IMG/VR virus record: IMGVR_UViG_3300020052_000004 | Location: 62,001 to 126,000 of that record | Length of the DNA: 64,000 nt | Reading direction: 5' to 3' (one strand) | Source: a virus | Position numbers and translations under genes: made by a program | The notes under the pieces: model-generated | Told to the model about the DNA's origin: nothing | The model's database searches: none | The model's input: the letters and a program-made list of their open reading frames with translations, nothing else | Part shown: positions 55,201-64,000 of the stretch, piece by piece | How positions within the stretch are numbered: position 1 is the stretch's first letter | Layout: each line of letters starts with the position of its first letter

Positions 55201-58200
55201 TTGATGGACAAGGTATTGGTAACACTGCTTCTAATGAATGGAATGCATCAATCGATTCTAAGAAGAAAGAATTGCGCCCATTCTTTGCTCAAAGACAAGT
55301 TGATTTGTTAGAAAACGTAGATAAAGCAACACGTGATTACTCCATCTTAGGTGACATCATCACGATGCCAATTTCTTCTGAAATTGACATGATTAGTCAA
55401 TTACGTGCAAGTAAAGACATCTCAGTTAACCCATATGATTTGTTTACCTTTAAAGGTATCATGTACTTGAACCCATGGTCAGACACATGGTTCTCTACAG
55501 ATCGTCGTCCAGATATTATTATCAACGACGATGGTCAATATAACGCGTTGGTTGCTAAAGCTGAATCCGATGGAGTATTGGGTAGTGTTTGGAATGCATG
55601 GCAACTAGTATCTCAGGGCGAACCAGTTACAATTGGCAGTAAACTAGATGTTATTTCTAGCAATGCTCAAAGTAATAGATTTGCAAAAATTGATACTGAT
55701 TTGATTAACTCCGGTGGTAGTGGCGTTGGTAATGGTCCATATTGGAGATCACGTGCGTCATTTACATCTGAAGAATTAGGTGCGATTGGATTAAATCCAG
55801 CTCAAGCAGGAAATTGGGGATACTTAAGATCATCAACTGCTTCTTCAGTTGCAGGTTCACGCGTGTTGACAATTGAAACTGATGCAGTGGAAACAATCAG
55901 CTCACGTTCAGGTAAGAGAACATTTATTGAGGATAAGATCGACTCAAGAGTTGTTGATGACAAGGTTGTGGAAACACGCGTTGTTCCATATATCCGTCCA
56001 AGAGCGGTTCTATTTACCGCTAGCGGCTTGAAGCCATCCACAGAAGTTAATGGTTTCTTTGATGGTATTAAAGTTGATCAGTATATTACACGTGCACAAA
56101 CTATTCGTGTTCAGTTAATCACTGGTTACGGAAGCACATTCGATACTGCAAGAAACTGTGGTTCAGACGTTTCTAAAATAGAACGTTTGATCGAACAACC
56201 AGCCTATGGTCAAGGCACAATTAATGTTGTTAATAACTCAACCGCTGTTGTTGGTTATACTACAGGATTTTTGAGTGAATTCATCGCGACAGACTTTATC
56301 ATCATCGATGGTACTGAATATCGTATTGCTGAAGTTACCGATAATACAAACTTAGTATTGGAAACTCCGTATACTGGACAAACTGCAGACGAGATTGCAT
56401 ATAAACGTCGAATTCCAGGCGTTGCAAACTCTGAAGTTGAAGTTGCGTTTAACCACGGCGAAGTCATTCGCGATAGTGTAACTGGTGCAACAGCCATCGT
56501 CGTTGGACAAGAAGCGCATAAGATCAATGCAACAACTACACATTATTACCTACATATTTTAAACATTAAAAAGGGAAATAGCAGTAGCGCCTTTAGTACA
56601 GCATCAGCTGCATTCTTAGAAGGACAGTATACAAATACTGATGGCAACGGTGGAAGAAAGCCACGTGTTAAGTATGTTAATACACCGAGCGCAGAAAATC
56701 CAGCTAGAAAAATTAAAACTTCATTGACAGGTCAGTTGCATGGTATCTTTAGAATTCCAAATAACCCTAAAGATCGTTTTAGAACTGGCGTGCGTGAGTT
56801 AGTATTCACCGATTCTGGAAATCCTAAAGAAAGCGGAAATACTAGCACTACCGCAGTATACGAAGCAAACGGCGTGGTTACAGTTAAACAGCGTACCGTG
56901 ATTTCTACTAGAACTGGTTCACTGAAGGTTGAAGACTTAGATCCAGAAAGCAATGCAATCATCACAACAACTGATAGATTAACGCGTGACACCGGATGGT
57001 TTGACCCATTGGCTCAGACATTTATGGTTCAAGAAGAAGGAGGAGCGTTTATCTCCTCAGTCGATTTGTTCTTCTCTGCCGTTGATACTAACATTCCAGT
57101 TCGTATCGAGATTCGTGAAGTTGTTAACGGTTATCCAGGTCAGATTGTTTTACCATTCTCTAGAGTGTTTAAGAAACCTGCTGATGTGTATACATCCGCA
57201 ACTGGTACAGTGGCAACAACGTTCAGATTTGAATCACCGGTGTACGTGCAAGAAGGTACTGAATATGCTTTGGTTGTCTTGTCAGACTCTGCTGCATTCC
57301 GTGTGCACATTGCAGAAACTGGTGCAGAAGATTACAACGGCAATAAGATTTCGTCTCAGCCATATAATGGCGTTTTCTTCAAATCACAGAATGCTTCCAC
57401 TTGGACCGCATCTCAGATGGAAGATTTGAAATTTGTGATGAAAAAATCACAGTTTACTTCAGGAACATACGAAGTTGAATTGGTTCCGCCTAAGACAAAC
57501 TTGAGAAACTTGGATTACCATCCATTTGCGTTTGTACAGGGTTCTAAGAAAGTTCGCGTTGCCCATAGAAACCATGGTTTTGTAGTTGGAGAAACTGTCG
57601 AGATCTCAACTCGCCAGACTATCACTGATATTAATGGTTTCTTAGCTGCTGATATATTCAAGACCCATACAATCATTTCCGCAGAAGAAGATTCATATGT
57701 GATTGAATTGACATCTTCTGCAACTGCTGCTGATGCAACTGGTCGCGAAGGTGGAGCATACATATACGCAACAGAGAATTATGAATTCTCTACGGCAATG
57801 TTGAATGCGGCAGTTACAGCAGTTTCAGGTACATCAATTAGTTATGTTCTTAAAACTGTAGATCATGCCGGTCAGTCTTACTTCAATACATTAGTTAATG
57901 GAGAAAACACTAGCTTTAATACACCACGTGTATTAACACACTCTCTAGAAAATACTACTGATGTTGTTGTAACTGCAAAACTAAGTAGCACAAATCCTAA
58001 CGTATCTCCAGTCTTAGACGTAGGTAGAATTGCGCTAACGATGGTTAATAACAAGGTTGATAGTCCGCGTGCATTGACAGTAAATGATCCAGATTTGGAC
58101 GAGTACATCTTGGCCAATACTACCACGATCAATGATACTACTGCGCCAATGAGTTTGACTGGTACTAATACGATCACTATTGCTGCTTCGGAAACAGAAT

Positions 58201-58787
58201 TGTTTAACACATTCAGTGAATTGCAAGTTGGCAATACAATTCGTTTTAGATACACCAATCTAGATAATTCCTTGGCAACTAAGATTGTATTCGTGGCTCA
58301 ACACTTCGTTGATCCGGATGGCAATTTGGTTATTGAATTTGATACCGAAGACTTTACTGATCCAGGTTTAATGGAAACCCCATCTGGTAGAACTGTAGAT
58401 ATCCATTGGTTATCACATTACAATTCTGAAATTGGCGTCAATAACGGGTCAGTCACTTCTAAGTATGTTACCAAGAAAATTAACTTGGCACGTCCTTCAG
58501 AAATGTTGAGAATTATGATGGCAGCATCTATTCCTAATGATGCAGACATCGAAATTTACTACAAAACCGGTCAATCGATCGATAGCGATTTTATTGCATC
58601 TAGATATTACCGTGCGGCTCCAACTAGTGGATATGTTAAGTCAGATTCACAGTGGACAGACCTATCATTTGATGTTGAAAACCTAGAACCATTCACCAGC
58701 TTGATTGTTAAGATAGTGATGCGCTCGAGTAATATTGCCAAGGTTCCACGCATTAAAGACTTTAGGACAATAGCATGCGCAGCGTAA
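52239..58787 (+). CDS. Giant DUF4815-type structural protein
   Basis: A 2182-residue protein. The N-terminus (MAIDFNTEPFFDDYNEDKKFYRILFRPGTAVQARELTQLQTILQEQIKRHG) is the DUF4815 signature. Near residues 345-390 a sequence CTDDGTSDAATEPTWSTTAASISDGTTTWEY resembles a small carbohydrate-binding module. Many beta domains follow. In aquatic T4-type phages this is a baseplate-rim or fibre-bearing protein and may replace gp9/gp10. The last 13 bases overlap the next gene. Confidence 0.72.
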   Translation: MAIDFNTEPFFDDYNEDKKFYRILFRPGTAVQARELTQLQTILQEQIKRHGDHIFKEGSMIIPGQVAYDLDVSYVKLKDDPTVDFAATFAAMKDQIIQDSNGTLAKVIDYTLSEANSEGTIEPNTLFVKFVASGSDELGNPLSEFSPNEQLTLIDGSTPYNIFVDDPDEIQAAIVGKAGIASVQRGVYYIRGHFVLVPEQSIILDKYSNTPSYRIGLQLVEEVIYPESDESLLDNALGSPNYSAPGAARYFIDLQLTKLSLTTTADTDFIDLLRLSNGRVIFKVERTEYAEIEKTLARRTFDESGDYTLSPFPIKPRDYRSNDRGGWSAAEKYIFGDMISIITNGINLNYFMCTDDGTSDAATEPTWSTTAASISDGTTTWEYMPYPIFNDGVYKFESGQYDFTLDDHNRLAAMVAYAIEPSKAYVKGYEISKITTEYVPAFKSRYIPAGSNNLCDYFGVEHGSLVEIDQSVSAEKTATLDLSMGSYVIAENLLFAPDLSTFEKVTLRNVALSSGTIGSTSSVIGTARVRGLELHDKGATVAEDQYKVFLFDIQMNGLNTFDQVAAIYDSSTKFKCDMVAGVDNFTVLNDPNNFSLIHQLPDYAIKEVIEANYDVVYPLTITGTEQIVSPPAGFSFDSVSGIGNYVLIMKSGGSENGSYIEYNTSGQPQIAINGSGQLEVTALESSVVYTLFATLISNGNSGFSTALSIPEDRVDYFMTEELAAPVSRVLTLQKSYVARLISVMQDTGDFDNPTGTYGVDITNRYTLDSGQRDTHISVGKLSLAPNAPAPTAPLKVTYEYIMPSGDSGGKLFTVDSYIAENSNISYASIPSFSLNQLRDCLDFRPYALDSANTFYTRFMPKFGRNAVFKYHAYLARVDCLSLNTKGQYVVSYGIPDDINPQEPTIPTEAMKLAVVNVEPYTFSSDGLEVSRVENKRYTMRDIGKLERRIKDLEYYTSLSMLEADTSNMRIVDSNGLDRFQNGFLVDTFDGQGIGNTASNEWNASIDSKKKELRPFFAQRQVDLLENVDKATRDYSILGDIITMPISSEIDMISQLRASKDISVNPYDLFTFKGIMYLNPWSDTWFSTDRRPDIIINDDGQYNALVAKAESDGVLGSVWNAWQLVSQGEPVTIGSKLDVISSNAQSNRFAKIDTDLINSGGSGVGNGPYWRSRASFTSEELGAIGLNPAQAGNWGYLRSSTASSVAGSRVLTIETDAVETISSRSGKRTFIEDKIDSRVVDDKVVETRVVPYIRPRAVLFTASGLKPSTEVNGFFDGIKVDQYITRAQTIRVQLITGYGSTFDTARNCGSDVSKIERLIEQPAYGQGTINVVNNSTAVVGYTTGFLSEFIATDFIIIDGTEYRIAEVTDNTNLVLETPYTGQTADEIAYKRRIPGVANSEVEVAFNHGEVIRDSVTGATAIVVGQEAHKINATTTHYYLHILNIKKGNSSSAFSTASAAFLEGQYTNTDGNGGRKPRVKYVNTPSAENPARKIKTSLTGQLHGIFRIPNNPKDRFRTGVRELVFTDSGNPKESGNTSTTAVYEANGVVTVKQRTVISTRTGSLKVEDLDPESNAIITTTDRLTRDTGWFDPLAQTFMVQEEGGAFISSVDLFFSAVDTNIPVRIEIREVVNGYPGQIVLPFSRVFKKPADVYTSATGTVATTFRFESPVYVQEGTEYALVVLSDSAAFRVHIAETGAEDYNGNKISSQPYNGVFFKSQNASTWTASQMEDLKFVMKKSQFTSGTYEVELVPPKTNLRNLDYHPFAFVQGSKKVRVAHRNHGFVVGETVEISTRQTITDINGFLAADIFKTHTIISAEEDSYVIELTSSATAADATGREGGAYIYATENYEFSTAMLNAAVTAVSGTSISYVLKTVDHAGQSYFNTLVNGENTSFNTPRVLTHSLENTTDVVVTAKLSSTNPNVSPVLDVGRIALTMVNNKVDSPRALTVNDPDLDEYILANTTTINDTTAPMSLTGTNTITIAASETELFNTFSELQVGNTIRFRYTNLDNSLATKIVFVAQHFVDPDGNLVIEFDTEDFTDPGLMETPSGRTVDIHWLSHYNSEIGVNNGSVTSKYVTKKINLARPSEMLRIMMAASIPNDADIEIYYKTGQSIDSDFIASRYYRAAPTSGYVKSDSQWTDLSFDVENLEPFTSLIVKIVMRSSNIAKVPRIKDFRTIACAA

Positions 58788-59020
58788 ATATTCAATATTT
58801 ACAGGTAGAAGATAATACGTCTCTGATACGGGACGTATCTTCCAATGCTGTTATAAATAATAATGACGTTGAGTATGAGCAATACCGACGTAGAAAAGAT
58901 GTATTGGTACGTCAGAACACACAGATCCAGAATCAAGTGAAAGAGATCGATTCTCTTAGACGTGATATGACAGAAATAAAACAAATGTTAAGTGCACTAC
59001 TATTAAAGGCCGATAAATGA
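58775..59020 (+). CDS. Small coiled-coil virion accessory
   Basis: An 81-residue protein starting inside the giant gene. The N-terminal half is polar (MRSVNIQYLQVEDNTSLIRDVSS), the C-terminal half a coiled coil (QVKEIDSLRRDMTEIKQMLSALLL). Similar short proteins occur behind the giant gene in T4-type cyanophages (recalled). It may be a trimeric connector or a chaperone for fibres. It overlaps the fibre gene by 4 bases. Confidence 0.6.
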   Translation: MRSVNIQYLQVEDNTSLIRDVSSNAVINNNDVEYEQYRRRKDVLVRQNTQIQNQVKEIDSLRRDMTEIKQMLSALLLKADK

Positions 59021-61458
59021 CAGCTATCTTAAACCCAGTTAAAGTTGCTACCAATGCGCCACTTTCTGCAACAGCTTATGTGGAAGGCAACTATATTGAT
59101 TCGCCATTAAGAATTGATGACGTCAATATCTACCTTGATGATAGAGTTTTATTTAAATCTCAGACCAGTGCGGTAGAAAACGGAGTATATGTTGTAGCAT
59201 CCGTTAGTTTAACTGAAATAGTTGGTGGTGCAACTCAACTTCGTAATGTATTAGTTCGAGCGGATGATATGTTGGCAGATGCAGATGTTTTTGCATCCAC
59301 TATTGTGTTTGTTCAAGAAGGCACTCTATTTGCAGATACTGGTTGGGTTATTACTTCGGCTCCTGCTGCCGGTGATACGCCACTTACGGTTGGAACAAAT
59401 ACATTAACGTTTGTAAGATTTACTATTAATCCAAACGTAGCTCTTGGCGATGCCGTATTATCTACTTTAGTATTACGTAGAGACAAAGGTTATCCACTAA
59501 CCAACGATGAATTAGATAATAACTTTAAATATTTAGGATTATCCTTATCAGAAAAAGTAGATATTGAAAACTATACTCCCGAAGTTATCGTTGGTAAAAT
59601 CGCAGAGTTAACTTATGCTCAAGCGAATATTGATGCCAACCGCGTGCATGGTTATTACCCGTCAGAAGCTGCTTTAGACATCAACTATCCAGAGCAAACT
59701 ACAGTTGCTTTAAGAACTGCAAACAGCGAGATCTTTGCAAATACATTCATTGGCGATTTGGATGGAAGTGCTGCCTTGTTAGAAGGCGAAGACAAGATAT
59801 TCTACACTAACGTTAATAATATTACATCCGGCCAATTGGCAATTGAACATGGTGGAACTGCAGCAACCAATGCAGCAACTGCGCGTACAAACTTATTAGT
59901 ATTAGGTACCCAGGGTACTGAGGCGATGACTGGCAAGTTAACTCTTGCCGCGGCGACTGCTGATAGAGCCTCTATTAATATGACTAGCGGCACTGCTCCA
60001 ACACTAAAAGTGCATGGTGACATGTATGCTGAAAATAATCAGCTCAAATATACTAATGCAGCTCTCCAAACTAAGACTGTTGCATTCTTAGAGTCGCCAG
60101 TAATCGTAACTCCAACACTATTGGATAATCCAGCTTCTAGTAGCGATAGTAAAGCCGTAGCCACTACACATTTTGTTAAAAACAATTTAGATATGGTAGA
60201 GTCTGGATTACAGACACAAATAAACACTAAAGCACCTATCGCGTCTCCAACTTTGACTGGTGTTCCAAAGGCTCCGGATATTGGAAAAACTTCAACATCT
60301 CAGATTGCCACAAAGACTTACGTTGATGGTTCAATCGTCACTAATAATAATTTTTATTATACTAAGGCACAGATTGATACAACATTCTCAAATCTAAAGG
60401 GCGGATCAACCAGAACCCTTGAACAAATCGACAATGATGTACAAGATGCTTTAGCTAATGTTGGAATTCCTGTCGGTAGTATAGTATACTTTGCCGCTAA
60501 TTCAGTACCATATGGTTGGTTAGAGGCTAATGGTGCATGGCTTTCACAATTAACATATCCTAGATTATATGAAGTTATTGGTGGAACATATGGACGAACT
60601 ACGACTAAGTTTAGACTCCCAGATTTAAGGGGCGAGTTTATTCGAGGTCATGACAACGGAAGAGGCGTTGACCCTAGTCGTATATTCGGATCAAATCAAC
60701 TTGATGAATTTAAGTCACACACTCATACTTTATGGGGAAATGATCGCGGTACAGCTAGTAATCAAAAATACGCACCTGGTTTGTACAAAGACGATGCCGA
60801 AGGATTTACAGGAAACGCTTCGCAAATTGGAGAACCAAATACAATTAGACCAACAGGTGGAGTTGAAACACGCCCTCGCAACGTTGCAATGAAAGCGTGT
60901 ATTAAGGTTTTCGGCGAGGTGGATGACGCGGATCAAATTTTAGCTGCTGCTGTTATTGGAGATGTAAATAACAAGCTAGATAAAGCCGGTGGTTCTATGA
61001 CTGGATTTTTGACGCTTCATTCAAATCCAACATCATTATTGCACGCAGCAACAAAAAGCTATGTTGATACTTCTATTGACAATGTCTCGTTGTTGCCAGG
61101 TCCTAGAGGTCTTACTGGACCAACAGGCCCTCAGGGAGCACGAGGACCAACGGGTCCGGCCGGTCCATCTATAAAAATCACATCTGGTTATAATTATACT
61201 GCTAGTTATACGAATATAGTAGGAAACTGGCATAATTCCTATAACTATTTTGATGTGTATCCACCATCTGGGTATTCCATGTCAAATTTGCGTGGTTTTA
61301 TTGCATCAATTCACGTTATTCATTATGCCGGTGGTGTTGATGGTAACGATTCAATACGATGCGTATATCAATATTACTCAAATAGAATCCGGGTATGGGT
61401 GCAAGGCACAGAACAAAGATCAAATCCTGCAGCAAACTGGTTTGCTGCTTGGTCCTAA
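59017..61458 (+). CDS. Tail fibre with collar and collagen-like domains
   Basis: An 813-residue protein. Several fibre repeats (NLDGSAALLEGE, ATKTYVDGSI, SPTLTGVPKAPD). A phage tail-collar domain is at about 482-575 (GSIVYFAANSVPYGWLEANG, FRLPDLRGEFIRGHD, SHTHT). About 694-720 is collagen-like (GPRGLTGPTGPQGARGPTGP). A small C-terminal beta head (about 725-813) follows, probably the receptor-binding tip. Collar domains occur in T4 gp12-like short fibres. HxH in SHTHT may bind metal. Confidence 0.85.
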   Translation: MTAILNPVKVATNAPLSATAYVEGNYIDSPLRIDDVNIYLDDRVLFKSQTSAVENGVYVVASVSLTEIVGGATQLRNVLVRADDMLADADVFASTIVFVQEGTLFADTGWVITSAPAAGDTPLTVGTNTLTFVRFTINPNVALGDAVLSTLVLRRDKGYPLTNDELDNNFKYLGLSLSEKVDIENYTPEVIVGKIAELTYAQANIDANRVHGYYPSEAALDINYPEQTTVALRTANSEIFANTFIGDLDGSAALLEGEDKIFYTNVNNITSGQLAIEHGGTAATNAATARTNLLVLGTQGTEAMTGKLTLAAATADRASINMTSGTAPTLKVHGDMYAENNQLKYTNAALQTKTVAFLESPVIVTPTLLDNPASSSDSKAVATTHFVKNNLDMVESGLQTQINTKAPIASPTLTGVPKAPDIGKTSTSQIATKTYVDGSIVTNNNFYYTKAQIDTTFSNLKGGSTRTLEQIDNDVQDALANVGIPVGSIVYFAANSVPYGWLEANGAWLSQLTYPRLYEVIGGTYGRTTTKFRLPDLRGEFIRGHDNGRGVDPSRIFGSNQLDEFKSHTHTLWGNDRGTASNQKYAPGLYKDDAEGFTGNASQIGEPNTIRPTGGVETRPRNVAMKACIKVFGEVDDADQILAAAVIGDVNNKLDKAGGSMTGFLTLHSNPTSLLHAATKSYVDTSIDNVSLLPGPRGLTGPTGPQGARGPTGPAGPSIKITSGYNYTASYTNIVGNWHNSYNYFDVYPPSGYSMSNLRGFIASIHVIHYAGGVDGNDSIRCVYQYYSNRIRVWVQGTEQRSNPAANWFAAWS

Positions 61459-61477
61459 TTAAACAATTGAGGTAAAA

Positions 61478-61837
61478 ATGTATTACGTATACTTAGAAGA
61501 TTCGCAAATTACTTCGATATTAAATTACGAAGCAAATGTCCCGGACACGATAACGGCCGTACAAATTAGTGATGAAGATTATGATGAAATGCATCAGCAG
61601 TATCCAACCAAGAAGTTTGACATAGCTACTCTTAGCGTGGTTCCAGTTGATAATTCTGCGCAGGAGGCATTAGATAAATCTAATGCCCAGAATAGAGAAA
61701 TATTAAATTCTACTGATTGGAAAGTGATGCGCCATATTCGTGAACTAGCACTTGGACTAGATACATCATTGAGCGAAGAAGAATACTTGTCGTTAGAACA
61801 AGAGCGTGCCGCAGCTGCATCACGAATCGTTCAATAA
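61478..61837 (+). CDS. Tail-fibre assembly chaperone-like protein
   Basis: A 119-residue protein with GAGGTAAAA before the ATG. Beta-rich N-terminal half, helical C-terminal half with NREILNSTDWKVMRHIRELA near 78-97. This TDWxxxRxxE word is typical of small fibre-associated chaperones (XkdW/DUF4376-type). Position directly behind the fibre gene supports it. Confidence 0.6.
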   Translation: MYYVYLEDSQITSILNYEANVPDTITAVQISDEDYDEMHQQYPTKKFDIATLSVVPVDNSAQEALDKSNAQNREILNSTDWKVMRHIRELALGLDTSLSEEEYLSLEQERAAAASRIVQ

Positions 61838-61841
61838 GCTG

Positions 61842-61849
61842 TATAAATA
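61842..61849 (+). promoter_or_regulatory. Late promoter TATAAATA
   Basis: An exact late element in the gap, 26 bases before the ATG at 61876. Good position for a late start. Confidence 0.7.
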
Positions 61850-61875
61850 GTAATAACCGAATTCAGGAATATTAG

Positions 61876-62700
61876 ATGGCTTACTTAAATTTTAGAACCG
61901 CTGCACCGCACTTAATTAATACACAAGATGTAGTTAAGGATAACGGTCTCGGCAATGCCGATATTGATAATAACTTTAATACTATTAACCAACTTAAGTT
62001 GGAAAATAACGGCTATGATGTAGCGGATTTACTATACGCGGGTAGTGATGGTGAGTTGACGACTCTCAGCAAGGGAAGTGGCGGACAGTATCTAGTAATG
62101 AATCAAAGTGGTACTGCTCCAGAGTGGACGGACAATGTTATATCTTGGACCGGTATTACGGATAAACCTACTGAATTTCCTCCTACAAAAGCCAGTAATG
62201 TAACTATTGGCGGAGTTAAGGCCGACGTGGTAGGAAACACTACGTTTATTGATGAAAATGGCGTAATTGTTGCCAACATTCCATCTTTAGTTGAAGAAGA
62301 TGTAATAGTAAAAAGCTTGTACACAAATAGTGTACAGGAAAAAATTAACTATAAAACAAATGCAACTGGAACGGTGCAACATAACTATACTAGTGGTACT
62401 ATTTGGTATCACACTTTGTTATCTTCTAACTTCACTGCTTCATTTACTAATGTACCAAACACCGCTAATACAAGTACGGTATTTGTTTTAATATTAGATC
62501 ACACTGGTCCGGTAAAAGCAAGACCTGTTGCGGTTCAAATTAACGGAACTACTAGAACTGTTTATTGGTTAAACGGTAGATTACCGGATGAAAATCCAGG
62601 AGGATATTTAACGGTATCTTTTACATTACTAAATACTGGAACAGATACTAGCCCGGTATGGCTAGTATTTGGACAGGGATTAGCGCATACGACAGTTTAA
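61876..62700 (+). CDS. Tail-fibre-like structural protein
   Basis: A 274-residue protein: MAYLNFRTAAPHLINTQDVVKDNGLGNADIDNNFNTINQLKLE at the start is an attachment-like helix. A beta repeat core (SKGSGGQYLVMNQSGTAPEW) and a compact C-terminal beta domain (NYTSGTIWYHTLLSSNFTASF) follow. The GxADIDNNFxTINQ word is frequent in fibre and tail proteins of marine phages. It has its own late promoter. Confidence 0.6.
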   Translation: MAYLNFRTAAPHLINTQDVVKDNGLGNADIDNNFNTINQLKLENNGYDVADLLYAGSDGELTTLSKGSGGQYLVMNQSGTAPEWTDNVISWTGITDKPTEFPPTKASNVTIGGVKADVVGNTTFIDENGVIVANIPSLVEEDVIVKSLYTNSVQEKINYKTNATGTVQHNYTSGTIWYHTLLSSNFTASFTNVPNTANTSTVFVLILDHTGPVKARPVAVQINGTTRTVYWLNGRLPDENPGGYLTVSFTLLNTGTDTSPVWLVFGQGLAHTTV

Positions 62701-62712
62701 TAGGAATATATT

Positions 62713-64000
62713 ATGCCATTTTTAGATTCTATCAGTAGCACTTCTTCATGGTGGGCACCAGGTACCGCAGAGGATATACCTGATGAATTATTGGTTTTCC
62801 CTGAAGGTACGGTGTTTTTAAGCGTGTTTAAAAATATTACTCCTACTAGCACCCCGCCTGAGTCAGATATACCCAACGAATATTTTTCTTATAACTACTC
62901 AGTAGGAGTTAGATATAATTATGTGACTACGTATAGTTTGCCGTCCCATTATTATATTGGGGGTGATTCTCAAAATAATACTTTTACTATAAATGTCGAT
63001 AATAATAGGGGCTACGGCGCGCAAGTTGGAAATGCCTATGTAAACGCTACTACGAATAATAGCGGGGGTCATTCTGGGGGCAATTTGAGCAGCTATCAAA
63101 CACCAGCGACCAGGTATTCCATCAACAGCTATGTGTATACTACAAATTACGCGTCGAGCTATCACAGTCATTCTCATTCATCCTGGAAATTTCCTAGTAT
63201 AACATATCAAACATTGTATACTAAACCTAAAAGGCTTAGAGCCCCGACAAAATATGGTCCTCCGGGGGCAGTGATAATGAGCGCTAATTCAAATTCTAGA
63301 GGCAAACAATTGAGAGAGTTATATCCGGATATGATCGGAGATTTTTATGTAGCATTTACCCCAGGAGATGACACGATATGGAATAAAGGCGATTCTAATC
63401 ATTATGTGTCATCAGATGACGCAAATTCAATACAATATACCACTCTGATTAATTCAGCTGATAGCAATACCACAGCAATATCGCATATTCATACCTATGC
63501 ATCTGGTAATTACTATGGGTTCCGTCAAACGTACTCGTATGCCTATTACAAGTCAGGTAGCAACGAGAGCTACGCTGGCGCCCACGAACATCAAGCCACT
63601 GGATCTTATCAAGTAAAACATGTAAATGCCACTAGAATATGGAAGGCATTTGTACAGGACGAATATTTTAGACCTTCTCCAGACATGATTGTATTATTTG
63701 ATGGAGACATTACTGACTTGCCGAGAAACTGGAAAGTTTGTAACGGATTAAATGGTACTCCAGATTTAAGAGGTGGCATAATGTGTTGGAATTCTGAAAA
63801 TAGATATGCAAATGATACTAAACGCAGTGCTTCTGGTTACTCGTACGCACAGCTTGACGATCCTACCCCAATTAAAACTAGCCATGCTCATACTGGATCT
63901 TATTATTCATTTTATGCAGGCAATGTGCAGCTACAGTACACGAGCCAACGCACGTTTCATAATTCCATAAATTATGACCACCAGCATACCAGGTCCAGCA
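62713..64000 (+). CDS. His-rich fibre-like protein, 3' end outside window
   Basis: The frame from the ATG at 62713 (AGGAATATATT before it) is open to the last base, at least 429 residues. It is Tyr/Ser/Asn-rich with many HxH words (YHSHSHSS, HIHTY, AHEHQ, SHAHT, DHQHT). A collar-like segment near residues 335-360 reads LFDGDITDLPRNWKVCNG...TPDLRGGIM. HxH pairs in T4 gp12 and gp37 bind iron or zinc along the trimer axis, so a metal-stabilised fibre tip is likely. The true end is not visible. Confidence 0.65.
   Translation, partial: MPFLDSISSTSSWWAPGTAEDIPDELLVFPEGTVFLSVFKNITPTSTPPESDIPNEYFSYNYSVGVRYNYVTTYSLPSHYYIGGDSQNNTFTINVDNNRGYGAQVGNAYVNATTNNSGGHSGGNLSSYQTPATRYSINSYVYTTNYASSYHSHSHSSWKFPSITYQTLYTKPKRLRAPTKYGPPGAVIMSANSNSRGKQLRELYPDMIGDFYVAFTPGDDTIWNKGDSNHYVSSDDANSIQYTTLINSADSNTTAISHIHTYASGNYYGFRQTYSYAYYKSGSNESYAGAHEHQATGSYQVKHVNATRIWKAFVQDEYFRPSPDMIVLFDGDITDLPRNWKVCNGLNGTPDLRGGIMCWNSENRYANDTKRSASGYSYAQLDDPTPIKTSHAHTGSYYSFYAGNVQLQYTSQRTFHNSINYDHQHTRSS

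Noticed and set aside
1-64000. CRISPR array, insertion sequence, integrase or attachment site
   Set aside because: I saw no regularly spaced direct repeats, transposase or integrase motifs. The only tandem repeat is the protein-coding one at 12569-13438.

Overview
This window is part of the genome of a T4-type myovirus (a contractile-tailed phage). It carries T4 replication and late-transcription genes in T4 order (gp33-gp59-gp32), plus rnh, DNA ligase gp30 and dsbA. It also carries a nearly complete T4-type baseplate set (gp4, gp54, gp26, gp51, a tape-measure candidate, gp48, gp53, a hub protein, gp5, PAAR, gp25, gp6, a gp7-like protein, gp8 and tail fibres) and T4-type late promoters reading TATAAATA. 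The proteins look most like those of aquatic T4-type phages of the cyanophage/pelagiphage kind: a gp32 without zinc ligands, PhoH, a ClpP-like protease, a RecB-type exonuclease and a DUF4815 giant structural protein. There are no photosynthesis genes. A betaproteobacterial-looking cytochrome c and a serine hydroxymethyltransferase suggest a heterotrophic proteobacterial host, possibly a methylotroph. The host call is inference.

Layout. (1) 1-5.5 kb: DNA metabolism and late-transcription genes (dsbA, rnh, ligase) and small genes. (2) 5.9-10.3 kb: nine tRNA genes (Thr, Asn, Tyr, Pro, Leu, Leu, Arg, Gly, Met/Ile) interleaved with metabolic genes: peroxiredoxin, a PLP-enzyme-like protein, a secreted class I cytochrome c and glyA. 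The tRNA block also holds a hairpin-rich spacer. (3) 10.3-16.5 kb: secreted or membrane and probably virion-associated genes, including a 13-repeat cysteine protein, an SNase-type nuclease and an EF-hand membrane protein. (4) 16.6-24.8 kb: an accessory block of tightly packed small genes led by an AAA+ ATPase. (5) 24.8-31.5 kb: PhoH, M15 peptidase, RecB-type exonuclease, SleB-type hydrolase and ClpP-like protease, then gp33, gp59 and gp32. (6) 31.5-37.3 kb, minus strand: gp4, an unknown protein, gp54, gp16 (small terminase), gp26, gp51 and the tape-measure candidate. (7) 37.3-64 kb, plus strand: baseplate and tail-fibre genes, running off the end inside a His-rich fibre-like gene.

Regulation. 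Eight promoters share TGTACA, a 17-18 bp spacer and TATAAT. Most are accompanied by a 14-bp near-palindrome (AATACTTTAGTACT), and three lie just behind a terminator with a C(UUCG)G loop. This looks like a phage-specific early/middle control module. Late genes use TATAAATA. The two big late operons diverge from a 35-bp region in which two such elements face each other. gp26 ends on a run of eight T, and the gp51 frame is open in -1, which suggests a frameshifted gp26-gp51 fusion next to the tape-measure gene.

All calls come from reading the sequence and from memory of protein families. No database search was run.
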